A DNA stretch of 64,000 nt. Origin: Flavobacterium endoglycinae (GTDB lineage Bacteria > Bacteroidota > Bacteroidia > Flavobacteriales > Flavobacteriaceae). Where the stretch lies: assembly GCF_017352115.1 (NCBI RefSeq), contig NZ_CP071448.1, positions 1,697,001 through 1,761,000 on the forward strand, given 5' to 3'. Below, one piece after another: positions 47,771-56,576 of this stretch; position 1 is the stretch's first letter, and the number at the start of each line of letters is the position of its first letter. The translations under genes and the position numbers were made by a program. Under the pieces are notes generated by a model that was not told where the DNA came from, ran no database searches, and saw nothing but the letters and a program-made list of their open reading frames with translations.

Positions 47771-48577
47771 ATGACAACAAAATCAAACCCAAAACCAAAA
47801 ATACTATACTCCTGCTACTATGCACGCAGCCGGGAAGGAGAACATTTTATCCCTGAACATGTTTTCAGCTATCAAATTTCTGGAGAAATGACAGCTTGGG
47901 ACAGCAAAAATACTTTTCACTCAAAAGCAGGCGATTTTCGCTTCAGCAAAAGAAATCATTTAGCAAAATTCACTAAAATTCCGCCAGAGAATGGTGAATT
48001 CAAAACCATATCACTTTTTTTAGATCAAGAGATTCTTCGCGAAGTAAACAAAGAATACAATTACAAAGCAAACAAAAAAGTCGATTCAGAAGCGATGATT
48101 ACATTGGCTCCACATCCGCTCTACAAATCTTTCATGGAATCGCTCATCACCTATCTTGAAGTTGAACAAGAAAACAACGAAGCCTTGTTTAATTTAAAAA
48201 TCAAAGAAGCCATCCATTTATTATTAAAAGTAAATCCCGAATTAAAAGACATTTTATTTGATTTTACAGAACCAGGCAAAATTGATTTGGAGGCCTTCAT
48301 GAATAAAAATTTCCACTTCAATGTTCAAATGCATCGATTTGCATATTTAACAGGAAGAAGTCTGGCAACTTTTAAAAGAGATTTTCAAAAAATATTCCAG
48401 CAAGCGCCGGGAAAATGGCTCTTAAACAAACGACTTCAAGAAGCTTATTATTTAATCAGCCAAGGAAATCCGCCGTCAGAAGTTTATATTGGTGTAGGCT
48501 TCGAAGATCTATCTCATTTTTCATTTTCATTCAAAAAGAAATTCGGAATTGTTCCATCTTCCTTAAATCGCAAATAA
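47771..48577 (+). CDS. AraC-family transcriptional regulator
   Basis: A 268-residue regulator. The C-terminal AraC double helix-turn-helix covers about residues 165-265: MHRFAYLTGRSLATFKRDFQKIFQQAPGKWLLNKRL and VYIGVGFEDLSHFSFSFKKKFGIVPS, the standard pattern. The N-terminal ~150 residues look like a cupin-type effector domain (HVFSYQISGEMTAWDSKNTFHSKAGDF) of the AraC_N kind. It follows the aldehyde dehydrogenase by 63 bp and may control it, but the intervening terminator shows they are not one transcript. Confidence 0.92.
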   Translation: MTTKSNPKPKILYSCYYARSREGEHFIPEHVFSYQISGEMTAWDSKNTFHSKAGDFRFSKRNHLAKFTKIPPENGEFKTISLFLDQEILREVNKEYNYKANKKVDSEAMITLAPHPLYKSFMESLITYLEVEQENNEALFNLKIKEAIHLLLKVNPELKDILFDFTEPGKIDLEAFMNKNFHFNVQMHRFAYLTGRSLATFKRDFQKIFQQAPGKWLLNKRLQEAYYLISQGNPPSEVYIGVGFEDLSHFSFSFKKKFGIVPSSLNRK

Positions 48578-48600
48578 CTCAAGCAAAAATAACCCTATAA

Positions 48601-48629
48601 AAAAAGCCTCTCATTTCCGAGAGGCTTTT
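48601..48629. terminator. Terminator shared by AraC gene and tRNA-Gln 1
   Basis: AGCCTCTC (48605-48612) and GAGAGGCT (48619-48626) form an 8-bp stem flanked by A and T runs, working for the plus-strand AraC gene and the minus-strand tRNA. Confidence 0.85.
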
Positions 48630-48632
48630 CTG

Positions 48633-48703
48633 TTGGTCTACTAGGACTCGAACCTAGAAAGACGGCACCAAAAACCGTAGTGTTACCATTACACCATAGA
48701 CCA
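48633..48703 (-). tRNA. tRNA-Gln (anticodon UUG), copy 1
   Basis: A 71-nt cloverleaf on the minus strand: acceptor arms TGGTCTA and TAGACCA with discriminator A; D stem GTGT/ACAC; anticodon stem ACGGT/GCCGT with loop TTTTGGT, giving anticodon TTG; T arm CTAGG-TTCGAGT-CCTAG. CCA is not encoded in full. It lies in a promoter/tRNA/terminator cassette repeated 180 bp away. Confidence 0.95.
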
Positions 48704-48723
48704 GCAGTGCTGTTAAGCGGGTG

Positions 48724-48753
48724 CAAAATTAGAACTTTATTTGTTTTATGCAA
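48724..48753 (-). promoter_or_regulatory. Promoter of tRNA-Gln copy 1
   Basis: Minus strand TTG (48751-48753), 19-nt spacer, TAATTTTG (48724-48731), then a short GC-rich leader into the tRNA. Confidence 0.78.
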
Positions 48754-48780
48754 ATTTTATTTAAAACTTTTTTCTGCATA

Positions 48781-48809
48781 AAAAAAGCCTCTCATTTTTG
48801 AGAGGCTTT
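48781..48809 (-). terminator. Terminator of tRNA-Gln copy 2
   Basis: The same AGCCTCTC/GAGAGGCT stem (48786-48793, 48800-48807) with a minus-strand U tail; it isolates copy 2 from copy 1. Confidence 0.8.
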
Positions 48810-48812
48810 ATG

Positions 48813-48883
48813 TTGGTCTACTAGGACTCGAACCTAGAAAGACGGCACCAAAAACCGTAGTGTTACCATTACACCATAGACCA
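48813..48883 (-). tRNA. tRNA-Gln (anticodon UUG), copy 2
   Basis: Identical in sequence to copy 1 over all 71 nt, with the same cloverleaf and TTG anticodon. The flanks are similar but not identical, so the duplication is not brand new while the tRNA body is under strong selection or gene conversion. Confidence 0.95.
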
Positions 48884-48903
48884 GCAATGCGGTTAAGCGA
48901 GTG

Positions 48904-48933
48904 CAAATTTAAGTCTTTATTTAGTTTTTACAA
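48904..48933 (-). promoter_or_regulatory. Promoter of tRNA-Gln copy 2
   Basis: Minus strand TTG (48931-48933), 19-nt spacer, TAAATTTG (48904-48911): the same geometry as copy 1. Confidence 0.78.
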
Positions 48934-49129
48934 ACTTTTTCGCCAAAAAAAATCATTTTTTTAGCTTTTTTTCAGTTTACAATTCTCCCAAACAACAAAA
49001 GATCCTTATAACCAATATATTACTATTCACACGTAGTTTTATAGAATTTTTTGTTAATGCTCGTTTCTTTCCATAAAAAAACATTTTCTTTGTAGGATAG
49101 AAAAACATACAAAATTTTAACACCTAAAT

Positions 49130-52100
49130 ATGGCACAATTCAATTTCAATAAATGGAATACAATTATTGGTTGGTTTGCATTTGCAATCGCTTTAATTAC
49201 TTACACACTAACTGTTGAACCTACAATGAGCTTTTGGGATTGTGGTGAATATATTGCCACAGCGGCTAAACTTGAAGTTGGCCACCCACCAGGAGCACCT
49301 TTATTCCAAATGATGGGCGCGTTTTTTGCCATGTTTGCAATCGATGCCCAACATGTAGCTGTGATGGTTAACATGATGTCTGTTTTCTCTAGCGCATTTA
49401 CAATTTTATTTATGTTTTGGTCTTCATCTATGATTTTGAAAAAGATTGTAGCTCGTTTTTCAGAAATCAACCAAAACAATTCTATTGTTATTTTAGGAAG
49501 TTCTTTTGTTGGTGCCTTAGCTTATACTTTTTCTGATAGTTTCTGGTTCAATGCCGTTGAAGCCGAAGTTTATGCAATGGCTTCTTTATTAATTGCTTTG
49601 CTTTTCTGGCTTGGATTACACTGGGAACAAGACATGGACAAACCAAAAGGAAACAAATGGCTTTTAATTATTTCTTTAGTTATTGGACTTTCGTTTGGGG
49701 TACACTTTATGGCGTTATTAACTATTCCGTCAATTGGATTTTTATACTATTTCAAACATTACGAAAAAGTTACTATTAAAAACTTTATCATTGCCAATAT
49801 AGTAGTAATTGGAATCTTATTATTCATCTTTAAATTACTTCTTCCTCTAACCATGGCATCGTTTGGTAAAACCGAAATTTTCATGGTTAACAGTTTAGGT
49901 CTTCCTTTTAACTCAGGAACCATATTTGTGGTTTTGGTTTTAATCGCGTTTTTCTATTTCGGACTTAGATTCACCAAACAAAAAGGACTGATTTTTTACA
50001 ATACCATCATCCTTTGTATCCTATTTATATTAATTGGTTTTTCTACTTGGATTATGCTTCCTGTTCGTGCCAATGCCAATACGGTTATAAATGAGAACAA
50101 ACCATCTGATGCTGCCGAGGTTTTAGCATATTACAATCGTGAACAATATGGTGTTAATCCATTGTTTTACGGACCACAATACACAGAAGTTTTCGCTGGT
50201 CTTGATGCTACTACTCCATACTTAGATAAAAAACCTAACTACGAGAGAGATTACAAAACAGGTAAATACATCATTACTAATAATTATAAAAACGCAGAAC
50301 AAAATACTGATGACAATCAGAAAACAATTCTGCCAAGAATGTGGAGTACCGAAACTGGACACATTCAAAATTATATCAGCTTTACAAATCCTCCTAAATT
50401 CAGAATCAACCCAAATTATGATTATGAAGAAGATTTAGGAAAATACGGAATTGACGCTAGTCAGTTAACCGAAGAAGAGTACAATAAAGCAATTGCACAA
50501 CTTCGTAATGAGGTTGAAAAAACAGTTTCTGAATTTAGAAATGCTTATGCTCAAAAACAAATTGACAACGAAGGGTATGTTAAGTTCTTAAAAAGTTACG
50601 GCGATTATTTAATCGTAGAAAAACCATCGGCTGGAGATAATTTCAGCTTCATGTTTGAATATCAATTTGGGTACATGTACTGGAGATATTTAATGTGGAA
50701 TTTCGTTGGACGCCAAAGTGATGTTCAAGGAAAATATGACAATCTTGACGGAAACTGGATCAGCGGTATCAAAGCTCTTGATTCTTTGCATTTAGGATCT
50801 CAAGACAATTTACCTTCTGATGTTTTAAATAACAAAGGGCGAAATGTTTATTATTTCCTTCCTTTCATTTTAGGTTTAATCGGAATAATGTACCATGCCA
50901 ATAAAGACCTTAAGAGTTTTTATGTACTATTAGCATTGTTCTTGTTTACCGGAATTGCTTTAAAAATTTATTTGAATGAAAGACCTTTCGAGCCTCGCGA
51001 AAGAGATTATGCTCTTGTAGGATCGTTTTATGTCTTTGCCATCTGGATTGGGTTTGGCGTGTATTCTCTATACGAAAGCTTTCAAAAATACATTGCACCA
51101 AAAATTGCGGGGCCAATTATTATTGCCGGAAGTTTATTAGCTGCTCCTGTTTTAATGGCTTCTCAAAACTGGGATGATCACGACAGATCTGGCAGATATA
51201 CTGCTGTTGCAATGGCAAAAGCATATTTGAGTTCTTGTGATAAAGATGCGATTTTGTTTACCATTGGAGACAACGACACTTTCCCATTATGGTATGCACA
51301 GGAAATTGAGCATTTTAGAACCGACGTTAAAATCGTAAACACGAGTCTTTTTATGACAGACTGGTATATCGATCAAATGAAGGCTAAATCATATGAGTCA
51401 GATCCTTTACCTATTTCTTTCAAGCATGAACAGTACGTGGGAGATAACTTGGATTATGTAGCTTATATTCAAAAAATTGACACACGCTGGAACATTAAAG
51501 ATTTCCTTGATTTTATTAAAAATCCAAAATCAACGGTAGGCTTACAAAACGGCCAGACTATTCATTTTTATCCAACGAATAAAATCAGAGTAAACGTTGA
51601 TAAAGATATGATTATCAAAAATAAAGTAGTAAATCCTAAATACAATGATTCGATTGTTCCTTATATGGACATCAACATTAAAGGAAGTGCTCTTTACAAA
51701 AACCGCTTAATGATGCTTGACATTTTAGCTAATAACAATTGGAAACGTCCAATTTACTTTAGTGGAGGTGCTTTTGATGATGAAGATTATCTATGGTTAA
51801 AAGATTATCTGCAGTTAGACGGAATGGTTTACAAATTAGTTCCTATTAAAAATACGCCTTCTAAAGATGGAGGGCCTATGGATATGGGGCAAATTGACGC
51901 CGATAAAATGTATGATATCGTAATGAAATGGGATTGGGGTAACAGCGAAAGCCCTAAAATTTATCATGACCCAGAAACCAGAAGAAACAGCATTACTTAC
52001 CGTACTAACTTATCGCGTTTAATGTATGAATTGATTGCTGAAGGCAAAATTGACAAAGCTAAAAACGTGATCAATTTAGCAATGACCAAAATGCCTTTGG

Positions 52101-52411
52101 ATAAATTTGGATACTATTCTTTAGTGGAATCTTTTGGTGATGGATATTACCAAGTTGGCGAAACTGCTAAAGCTCATGATTTACTAGACAAGCTGGTTAA
52201 CAAATACAAAGAAAACCTAAACTACTACAAAACATTGAGTGGTGCTGACCAGACTGATTTAGCGATCGACATTATAACTGATATTGAGCGTTACAGAAGT
52301 TTATTGCATGTCATGCGAAATAACAAAGACAATGCATATTATGAAAACCATAAAAAAGTATTCAATACTTATGTAAATATTTTTGAGCGTTTTGGACGTG
52401 AGAAAGAATAA
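49130..52411 (+). CDS. DUF2723 membrane protein, GT-C glycosyltransferase-like
   Basis: A 1093-residue protein of the DUF2723 family. The N-terminal ~330 residues contain about nine membrane helices with the family signature PTMSFWDCGEYIATAAKL and GHPPGAPLFQMMGAFFAM; the acidic Asp-Cys-Gly-Glu segment is in the position of the catalytic loop of GT-C enzymes such as protein O-mannosyltransferases. A long soluble section follows, then further helices (about 575-690, RPFEPRERDYALVGSFYVFAIW) and a C-terminal helical domain with TPR-like character. In Bacteroidota the family is suspected to glycosylate exported proteins or lipids. It ends at a strong terminator. Confidence 0.9.
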   Translation: MAQFNFNKWNTIIGWFAFAIALITYTLTVEPTMSFWDCGEYIATAAKLEVGHPPGAPLFQMMGAFFAMFAIDAQHVAVMVNMMSVFSSAFTILFMFWSSSMILKKIVARFSEINQNNSIVILGSSFVGALAYTFSDSFWFNAVEAEVYAMASLLIALLFWLGLHWEQDMDKPKGNKWLLIISLVIGLSFGVHFMALLTIPSIGFLYYFKHYEKVTIKNFIIANIVVIGILLFIFKLLLPLTMASFGKTEIFMVNSLGLPFNSGTIFVVLVLIAFFYFGLRFTKQKGLIFYNTIILCILFILIGFSTWIMLPVRANANTVINENKPSDAAEVLAYYNREQYGVNPLFYGPQYTEVFAGLDATTPYLDKKPNYERDYKTGKYIITNNYKNAEQNTDDNQKTILPRMWSTETGHIQNYISFTNPPKFRINPNYDYEEDLGKYGIDASQLTEEEYNKAIAQLRNEVEKTVSEFRNAYAQKQIDNEGYVKFLKSYGDYLIVEKPSAGDNFSFMFEYQFGYMYWRYLMWNFVGRQSDVQGKYDNLDGNWISGIKALDSLHLGSQDNLPSDVLNNKGRNVYYFLPFILGLIGIMYHANKDLKSFYVLLALFLFTGIALKIYLNERPFEPRERDYALVGSFYVFAIWIGFGVYSLYESFQKYIAPKIAGPIIIAGSLLAAPVLMASQNWDDHDRSGRYTAVAMAKAYLSSCDKDAILFTIGDNDTFPLWYAQEIEHFRTDVKIVNTSLFMTDWYIDQMKAKSYESDPLPISFKHEQYVGDNLDYVAYIQKIDTRWNIKDFLDFIKNPKSTVGLQNGQTIHFYPTNKIRVNVDKDMIIKNKVVNPKYNDSIVPYMDINIKGSALYKNRLMMLDILANNNWKRPIYFSGGAFDDEDYLWLKDYLQLDGMVYKLVPIKNTPSKDGGPMDMGQIDADKMYDIVMKWDWGNSESPKIYHDPETRRNSITYRTNLSRLMYELIAEGKIDKAKNVINLAMTKMPLDKFGYYSLVESFGDGYYQVGETAKAHDLLDKLVNKYKENLNYYKTLSGADQTDLAIDIITDIERYRSLLHVMRNNKDNAYYENHKKVFNTYVNIFERFGREKE

Positions 52412-52438
52412 TATACGAAAAATATATTGATTAAAAAA

Positions 52439-52474
52439 ATGCCGTACTACTTGATAAACAGTACGGCATTTTTT
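52439..52474 (+). terminator. Terminator of the DUF2723 gene
   Basis: TGCCGTAC and GTACGGCA form a perfect stem flanked by an A run and six T, 28 bp after the stop codon. Confidence 0.88.
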
Positions 52475-52502
52475 AATTTTACGTATCACTAAATCAGTTA
52501 AA

Positions 52503-53141
52503 ATGAGCTTTTATTGGGTAAAAACTAATTCATTTATTAAAAAGGTATTTTCTAAATATTGCTGGGATATTCCGAACAATGAAAAGAAAATATACTTGAC
52601 TTTTGATGATGGCCCAACCCCAGAAATAACCGACTGGGTTTTAACTGAATTGAAAAAATTTGATGCCAAAGCTACTTTCTTCTGCATTGGCAAAAATATC
52701 AAAGCCAATTTATCTTTATTTGAAAGATTAATCAAAGAAGGACATTCCATAGGAAATCACACAATGAATCATGTCAATGGCTGGAAAATCCATACCAATG
52801 ATTATATCGAAAACGTAAAAAACTGCGCCAAAATTCTGGAAGAAGAAATCAATCCAACCCGTTTATTGTTTCGTCCGCCTTACGGAAAAATCAAAAAAGC
52901 ACAATCTAAGATTTTACGTAAATTAGGGTACAAAATAATTATGTGGGATGTTTTAAGCGCTGATTTCGATCAAAGTATTACTCCCGAAAAATGTCTTGAA
53001 AACGTTACTAAAAACGTAAAATCAGGAAGCGTGATTGTATTTCATGACAGTATAAAGGCATCTCCAAATTTAAAATTTGCATTACCTAAAACATTACATT
53101 TTTTAAAAGAAAACGGATATAAGTTTGATATTATTCACTAA
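52503..53141 (+). CDS. Polysaccharide deacetylase (NodB-type)
   Basis: A 212-residue carbohydrate esterase family 4 protein removing acetyl groups from N-acetylated sugars in peptidoglycan or another polymer. The five NodB motifs are present: TFDDGP with catalytic Asp-Asp, the metal-binding GNHTMNH, the RPPYGK loop, MWDVLSADFD and a late VFHDS with the second catalytic His. There is no obvious cleavable signal peptide, so it may act inside the cell or be exported unusually. It converges on the thioredoxin-like gene with only 17 bp between stop codons. Confidence 0.92.
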   Translation: MSFYWVKTNSFIKKVFSKYCWDIPNNEKKIYLTFDDGPTPEITDWVLTELKKFDAKATFFCIGKNIKANLSLFERLIKEGHSIGNHTMNHVNGWKIHTNDYIENVKNCAKILEEEINPTRLLFRPPYGKIKKAQSKILRKLGYKIIMWDVLSADFDQSITPEKCLENVTKNVKSGSVIVFHDSIKASPNLKFALPKTLHFLKENGYKFDIIH

Positions 53142-53158
53142 ATAATATCGTTCAGGAT

Positions 53159-53461
53159 TTATACATTAAATTGTTCCTGAACAATCCCAATAAGAGTATT
53201 TGCGTCAAGTTCACCAGATTGTCTCCAGATCATTTGTCCATCTTTATAGATCATTAAAGTAGGAAGGCCTTTTATACGAAGTGCTTCTGCTAGTTCTTGA
53301 TTTTTATCCACATCAATTTTAATAACCTTCGCTTTATCGCCTAACGCAGCTGCTACATCCTTAATTACCGGATGCATCAATACAGATGATTCGTTCCAGT
53401 CTGTGTAGAAGTCAATTAACACTGGAACCTGAGCATTTATAAGTTCTCCAAATTTTGACAT
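53159..53461 (-). CDS. Thioredoxin-fold protein lacking the active-site cysteines
   Basis: A 100-residue single-domain thioredoxin-like protein. The scaffold is well kept: VLIDFYTDW (residues 14-22), VIKIDVDKN (46-54), the cis-proline in IKGLPTLMIYKDG (Pro67) and the C-terminal helix. At the place of WCGPC it has WNESS, so both catalytic cysteines are replaced (Asn23, Ser26) and there is no cysteine anywhere in the protein. It therefore cannot do dithiol chemistry and may act as a chaperone, binding or scaffold protein. A perfect 20-bp palindrome and a TACATTTG -7 box lie upstream. Confidence 0.85.
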   Translation of the reverse strand: MSKFGELINAQVPVLIDFYTDWNESSVLMHPVIKDVAAALGDKAKVIKIDVDKNQELAEALRIKGLPTLMIYKDGQMIWRQSGELDANTLIGIVQEQFNV

Positions 53462-53480
53462 AAAACCAAAAAATTTAATT

Positions 53481-53520
53481 CTTTTTAATCGATTAAAAAG
53501 ACATAATTAATACAAATGTA
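53481..53520 (-). promoter_or_regulatory. Promoter and palindrome upstream of the thioredoxin-like gene
   Basis: A -7 box TACATTTG (53513-53520, minus strand) fits the consensus, and between it and the gene lies the perfect 20-bp palindrome CTTTTTAATCGATTAAAAAG (53481-53500). No TTG is found at the -33 position. The palindrome could be an operator or an mRNA hairpin. Confidence 0.4.
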
Positions 53521-53534
53521 GCATTTTTAACGAA

Positions 53535-54770
53535 TTACGCCACATTATTGCCCTTTTTTAGTTCAATGACTGTTATTTCGGGCATAATTCCAACTCTTCC
53601 CGGATAGGCATGAAAACCAAATCCGCGATTCACATATACATATCTTCCAGCTTCTTCATATAATCCTGCCCATTGTTTGTAAATGTATTGTGCTAAACTC
53701 CATTTAAAATATCCTGGAATTTCGATTCCAAACTGCATACCGTGCGTATGTCCAGATAAAGTTAAATGAAACTTTTTAGGATGCTTTTTTATTTCAGCAT
53801 CCCAATGGCTTGGGTCATGACTCATTAAAACTTTAAATTCATCTTCAGCAAGATTTTCTGATGCTTTATTTAAATCTCCCGCTTTCTTAAAATTCACTCC
53901 CCAGTTTTCAACGCCTACTAACGCTATTTTATTATCTCCCTTCTGAATATATCTGTTTTCATTCAGCATTAAATCAAAACCTATCTGTCCATACAGCTTT
54001 TTAATATCTTCGAAGTTCTTTTCTTTTTCTTTTTCAGAAGGCCAAGTTACATATTCGCCATAATCATGGTTTCCTAAAACAGCAAATTTTCCGTATTTGT
54101 ATTGCTTTATCCTATTAAAAGTTTCCAGCCACGGATGCATTTCTTTGGCATGCGTATTCACAATATCCCCAGTAAATAAAATCATATCTGCTTCCTGCTG
54201 ATTAATTAAATCAATGGCATAGTTTATTTTATCAGGATTATCAAAACTACCGCTGTGAACATCTGAAATCTGAGTGATTTTAAATCCATCAAATTCATCT
54301 GGAAGATCTGGAAAAAAAATAGTCTGTTTAATGACTTTAAAGTTGTATTTTCCTTCGAAGATCCCGTAAATTAAAGATAAAAACGGGACTGCCGCCAAAC
54401 CCAATGCCAACTGACTCACGAATTTTCTTCGGTCTGGCATCATTTCTTTTCGAGGAGCTTGGTAAATAAAATAATTTACAATGCTGGCTCCAACTCTAAA
54501 AATATCTTCGCCAAACATAACCAGTGTCATGACAATTTTAGGCACATAAACCAAGAGCATTAAACCTGTAGTAAACATAAACTGTTTGGTCTGCCCTACA
54601 GAACGGTCAAATTGCGTAAAAGAATAAATGATAAAAATTAAAAGCAATAAGCTTATAACTTGGTAGGAAATCAACACCCATCTTAATTTGATTAGAGTAC
54701 GGAAAGCCTGATATGAATAGAACTCTATAATTAAAAAAAGAGCACACAGAATTGCAAAGCGAAAGATCAT
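53535..54770 (-). CDS. Membrane-anchored metallophosphoesterase (YkuE-like)
   Basis: A 411-residue protein. The N-terminal ~140 residues contain three or four membrane helices; the rest is a calcineurin-type metallophosphoesterase with all metal-binding blocks: ISDVHSGSFDN (about 175), FTGDIVNT (about 200), LGNHDYGEY (about 235), MSHDPSHW (about 320) and LSGHTHGMQFG (about 340). The pattern resembles YkuE/YaeI-like enzymes; the substrate (phospholipid head group, UDP-sugar or other) is unknown. It lies upstream of the thioredoxin-like gene on the same strand, 73 bp apart. Confidence 0.92.
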   Translation of the reverse strand: MIFRFAILCALFLIIEFYSYQAFRTLIKLRWVLISYQVISLLLLIFIIYSFTQFDRSVGQTKQFMFTTGLMLLVYVPKIVMTLVMFGEDIFRVGASIVNYFIYQAPRKEMMPDRRKFVSQLALGLAAVPFLSLIYGIFEGKYNFKVIKQTIFFPDLPDEFDGFKITQISDVHSGSFDNPDKINYAIDLINQQEADMILFTGDIVNTHAKEMHPWLETFNRIKQYKYGKFAVLGNHDYGEYVTWPSEKEKEKNFEDIKKLYGQIGFDLMLNENRYIQKGDNKIALVGVENWGVNFKKAGDLNKASENLAEDEFKVLMSHDPSHWDAEIKKHPKKFHLTLSGHTHGMQFGIEIPGYFKWSLAQYIYKQWAGLYEEAGRYVYVNRGFGFHAYPGRVGIMPEITVIELKKGNNVA

Positions 54771-54848
54771 TATTTATAGTTTTAAGCAAAGTAACAAAGA
54801 ATGACAATTCTATCGCTTTTTATTATCAAAAATTTAACTCAAAAATAA

Positions 54849-54872
54849 AGCTGATGAATCTCTCCATCAGCT
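54849..54872 (-). terminator. Terminator of the third small peptide gene
   Basis: AGCTGATG (54849-54856) and CATCAGCT (54865-54872) form a perfect 8-bp stem followed on the minus strand by a U-rich tract (TTATTTTT). Confidence 0.78.
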
Positions 54873-54940
54873 CTACTTCTACCAAATTTTTTAAAACCTT
54901 TTATCCCAAAACAAGTTTACTTAAGTAAACTTATATCGTC

Positions 54941-55126
54941 TTATTTTTGAGCTTTAGCAGCTTCTGGCTTAGCAGCCTCTGCTTTTTTAGCTTTTTTATC
55001 TGTTTTTTTCTCTTTTTTAGCCGCCTTAGTTTCTTTTGCTGGCGCTTCTTTTGCTGGAGTTGTTTGTGCATTTACCATTGCTGCTGTTCCTAAAACAGCT
55101 ACTGCTAGCATAACTAATTTTTTCAT
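54941..55126 (-). CDS. Small secreted Lys/Ala-rich peptide (copy 3)
   Basis: A 61-residue protein with a signal peptide (MKKLVMLAVAVLGTAAMVNAQ, cut after about residue 21). The mature ~40 residues are almost only Ala, Lys, Glu, Pro and Thr (TTPAKEAPAKETKAAKK ...) and strongly basic. It is clearly related to the two peptides at 57439-57621 and 57668-57865, sharing the signal sequence and the TPAKEAPAKE module. Composition recalls the enterobacterial acid-shock protein Asr, though homology cannot be claimed. Promoter with a paired ATGAAG direct repeat at 55167-55201, just after the histidine kinase gene. Confidence 0.85.
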   Translation of the reverse strand: MKKLVMLAVAVLGTAAMVNAQTTPAKEAPAKETKAAKKEKKTDKKAKKAEAAKPEAAKAQK

Positions 55127-55166
55127 GGTTATAAGTTTTATGATTATTATTTCATTTATTATACCT

Positions 55167-55201
55167 CAAAGATAGAATCGCTAAATGAAGACAAAATGAA
55201 G
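55167..55201 (-). promoter_or_regulatory. Promoter of small peptide 3 with paired direct repeat
   Basis: Minus-strand TATCTTTG (55167-55174) is a perfect -7 box. Ten bases upstream begins a direct repeat: ATGAAG at 55185-55190 and 55196-55201 in plus-strand reading, exactly 11 bp apart. The same arrangement and spacing occur at 57907-57941. Direct repeats with an 11-bp period near -35 are the usual binding sites of OmpR/PhoB-type regulators. Confidence 0.7.
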
Positions 55202-55228
55202 ATTAATCCTTACCAAAAAAATTAACTT

Positions 55229-56566
55229 TTAATTATGATTTTCTGTTTCCGTAAACCATAATGTAAAGCTTGTACTTTGCTCCAGTTCTGATTTCACTTT
55301 AATATCAATATGATGAAAAACCGCAATACTTTTGGCAATTGCAAGTCCAAGCCCCTGCCCTTCTTGATCAGAACTTATTCTAGTGAATCGGTTAAATATA
55401 TTTTCTAATTGTGATTCGTTTAAACCAATACCAGAATCAGTGATGGAAATAAAATATCGTTTTTCCTGATAGCCATCTTCTATAATAATTTCACCATTTT
55501 GCTTATTATATTTTATCGCATTTGTAACCAGATTGTAAATCAAAATATGAATCAAGGTTTTATTTCCTTTAAAAACAAAATCATGTTTCATATTATTTAC
55601 AAACTGAATTCCTTTATCCTCAATTCTGTCTTGCAAATCTTCTTGCAAATCTGTTACAAGTTCATGAAAGTTGACTGATTCATTCAATTCATATTGATTG
55701 TTTTCGATTCTTGAAATCAATAATAAGTTATTGATGATTTTTTTGAGCATGTCTAATGTTTTCAGGGAGCCGGCGATTTTGTCTACTGCAGTATCGTCCA
55801 AAGAATCGTTCTGCAATAAGTTTTCGAGTTTGTTTTTTAACAAAGCAATCGGAGTTAAAAGCTCGTGCGAAACATTAGAAATAAATTGTCTTTCTTTTTT
55901 AAACAGCTCCGCAATTCTGTCCATCATTTGATTTAAAACCAAATCAAGTTCTCTAAAATCTCTCGATTTTGCTTTTATTGGTGTATGGTCAAACACTTCA
56001 GGTTCATTTACCCGCCTAATTTTCGTATCGATAATTTTGTAAAAAGGTTTCAGCAGATATTCGATATAAACCGTATCGGCCAAAAAGGTAACCAGAAGAA
56101 TTATCATCAAAACGATAATAATAAACAGTCTTATAATAAACGTAAGATCATTTACTTCCCCTAAACTGCTTCCTATTTCAAGCAGGTATTTTTCATTTCC
56201 ATAACTGAAATAATGATACAGAATTCGGTATTCATTTTCTTCACCTTCAATAATTCGATATTCATTCGTAAAAATTGTACGCTTTTGACTGGGTTTAAAT
56301 GATTTTTTAGAAAGAACTAGAAATTCACTGTGAAGCGTGGTAAACTGTGAATACATTTCGGTAGAATCATCAGCATTTTCTATAAAATCATCGATTTCAT
56401 GCTGATTTAGATTTTCAATGAATTTCTTCTTTTTCTCAATCAACCCATTATTAATATGTCTGTAAACGACATTTTCAACCAAAATAGGAAGCATCAGCCA
56501 CAAAACTAAAATGACCAGTAATCTGGTAAGAGCATTAAAAATGGCTAATTGATGTTTTATTTTCAC
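55229..56566 (-). CDS. Sensor histidine kinase
   Basis: A 445-residue membrane sensor. One helix near the N-terminus (LLVILVLWLMLPILVENVV), a periplasmic sensing region of about 110 residues, a second helix (LFIIIVLMIILLVTFLADTV), a linker, then the HisKA domain with the phosphoacceptor in FISNVSHELLTPI (His about 234) and the HATPase_c domain: N box LIYNLVTNAIKYNKQ, G1 DSGIGL and G2 GQGLGLAIAKSIA. It lies 10 bp after the response regulator gene and is co-transcribed. The periplasmic domain matches no sensor I recognise; the nearby small secreted peptides suggest an envelope or cation signal. Confidence 0.93.
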   Translation of the reverse strand: MKIKHQLAIFNALTRLLVILVLWLMLPILVENVVYRHINNGLIEKKKKFIENLNQHEIDDFIENADDSTEMYSQFTTLHSEFLVLSKKSFKPSQKRTIFTNEYRIIEGEENEYRILYHYFSYGNEKYLLEIGSSLGEVNDLTFIIRLFIIIVLMIILLVTFLADTVYIEYLLKPFYKIIDTKIRRVNEPEVFDHTPIKAKSRDFRELDLVLNQMMDRIAELFKKERQFISNVSHELLTPIALLKNKLENLLQNDSLDDTAVDKIAGSLKTLDMLKKIINNLLLISRIENNQYELNESVNFHELVTDLQEDLQDRIEDKGIQFVNNMKHDFVFKGNKTLIHILIYNLVTNAIKYNKQNGEIIIEDGYQEKRYFISITDSGIGLNESQLENIFNRFTRISSDQEGQGLGLAIAKSIAVFHHIDIKVKSELEQSTSFTLWFTETENHN

Positions 56567-56576
56567 AGAAATCTAT

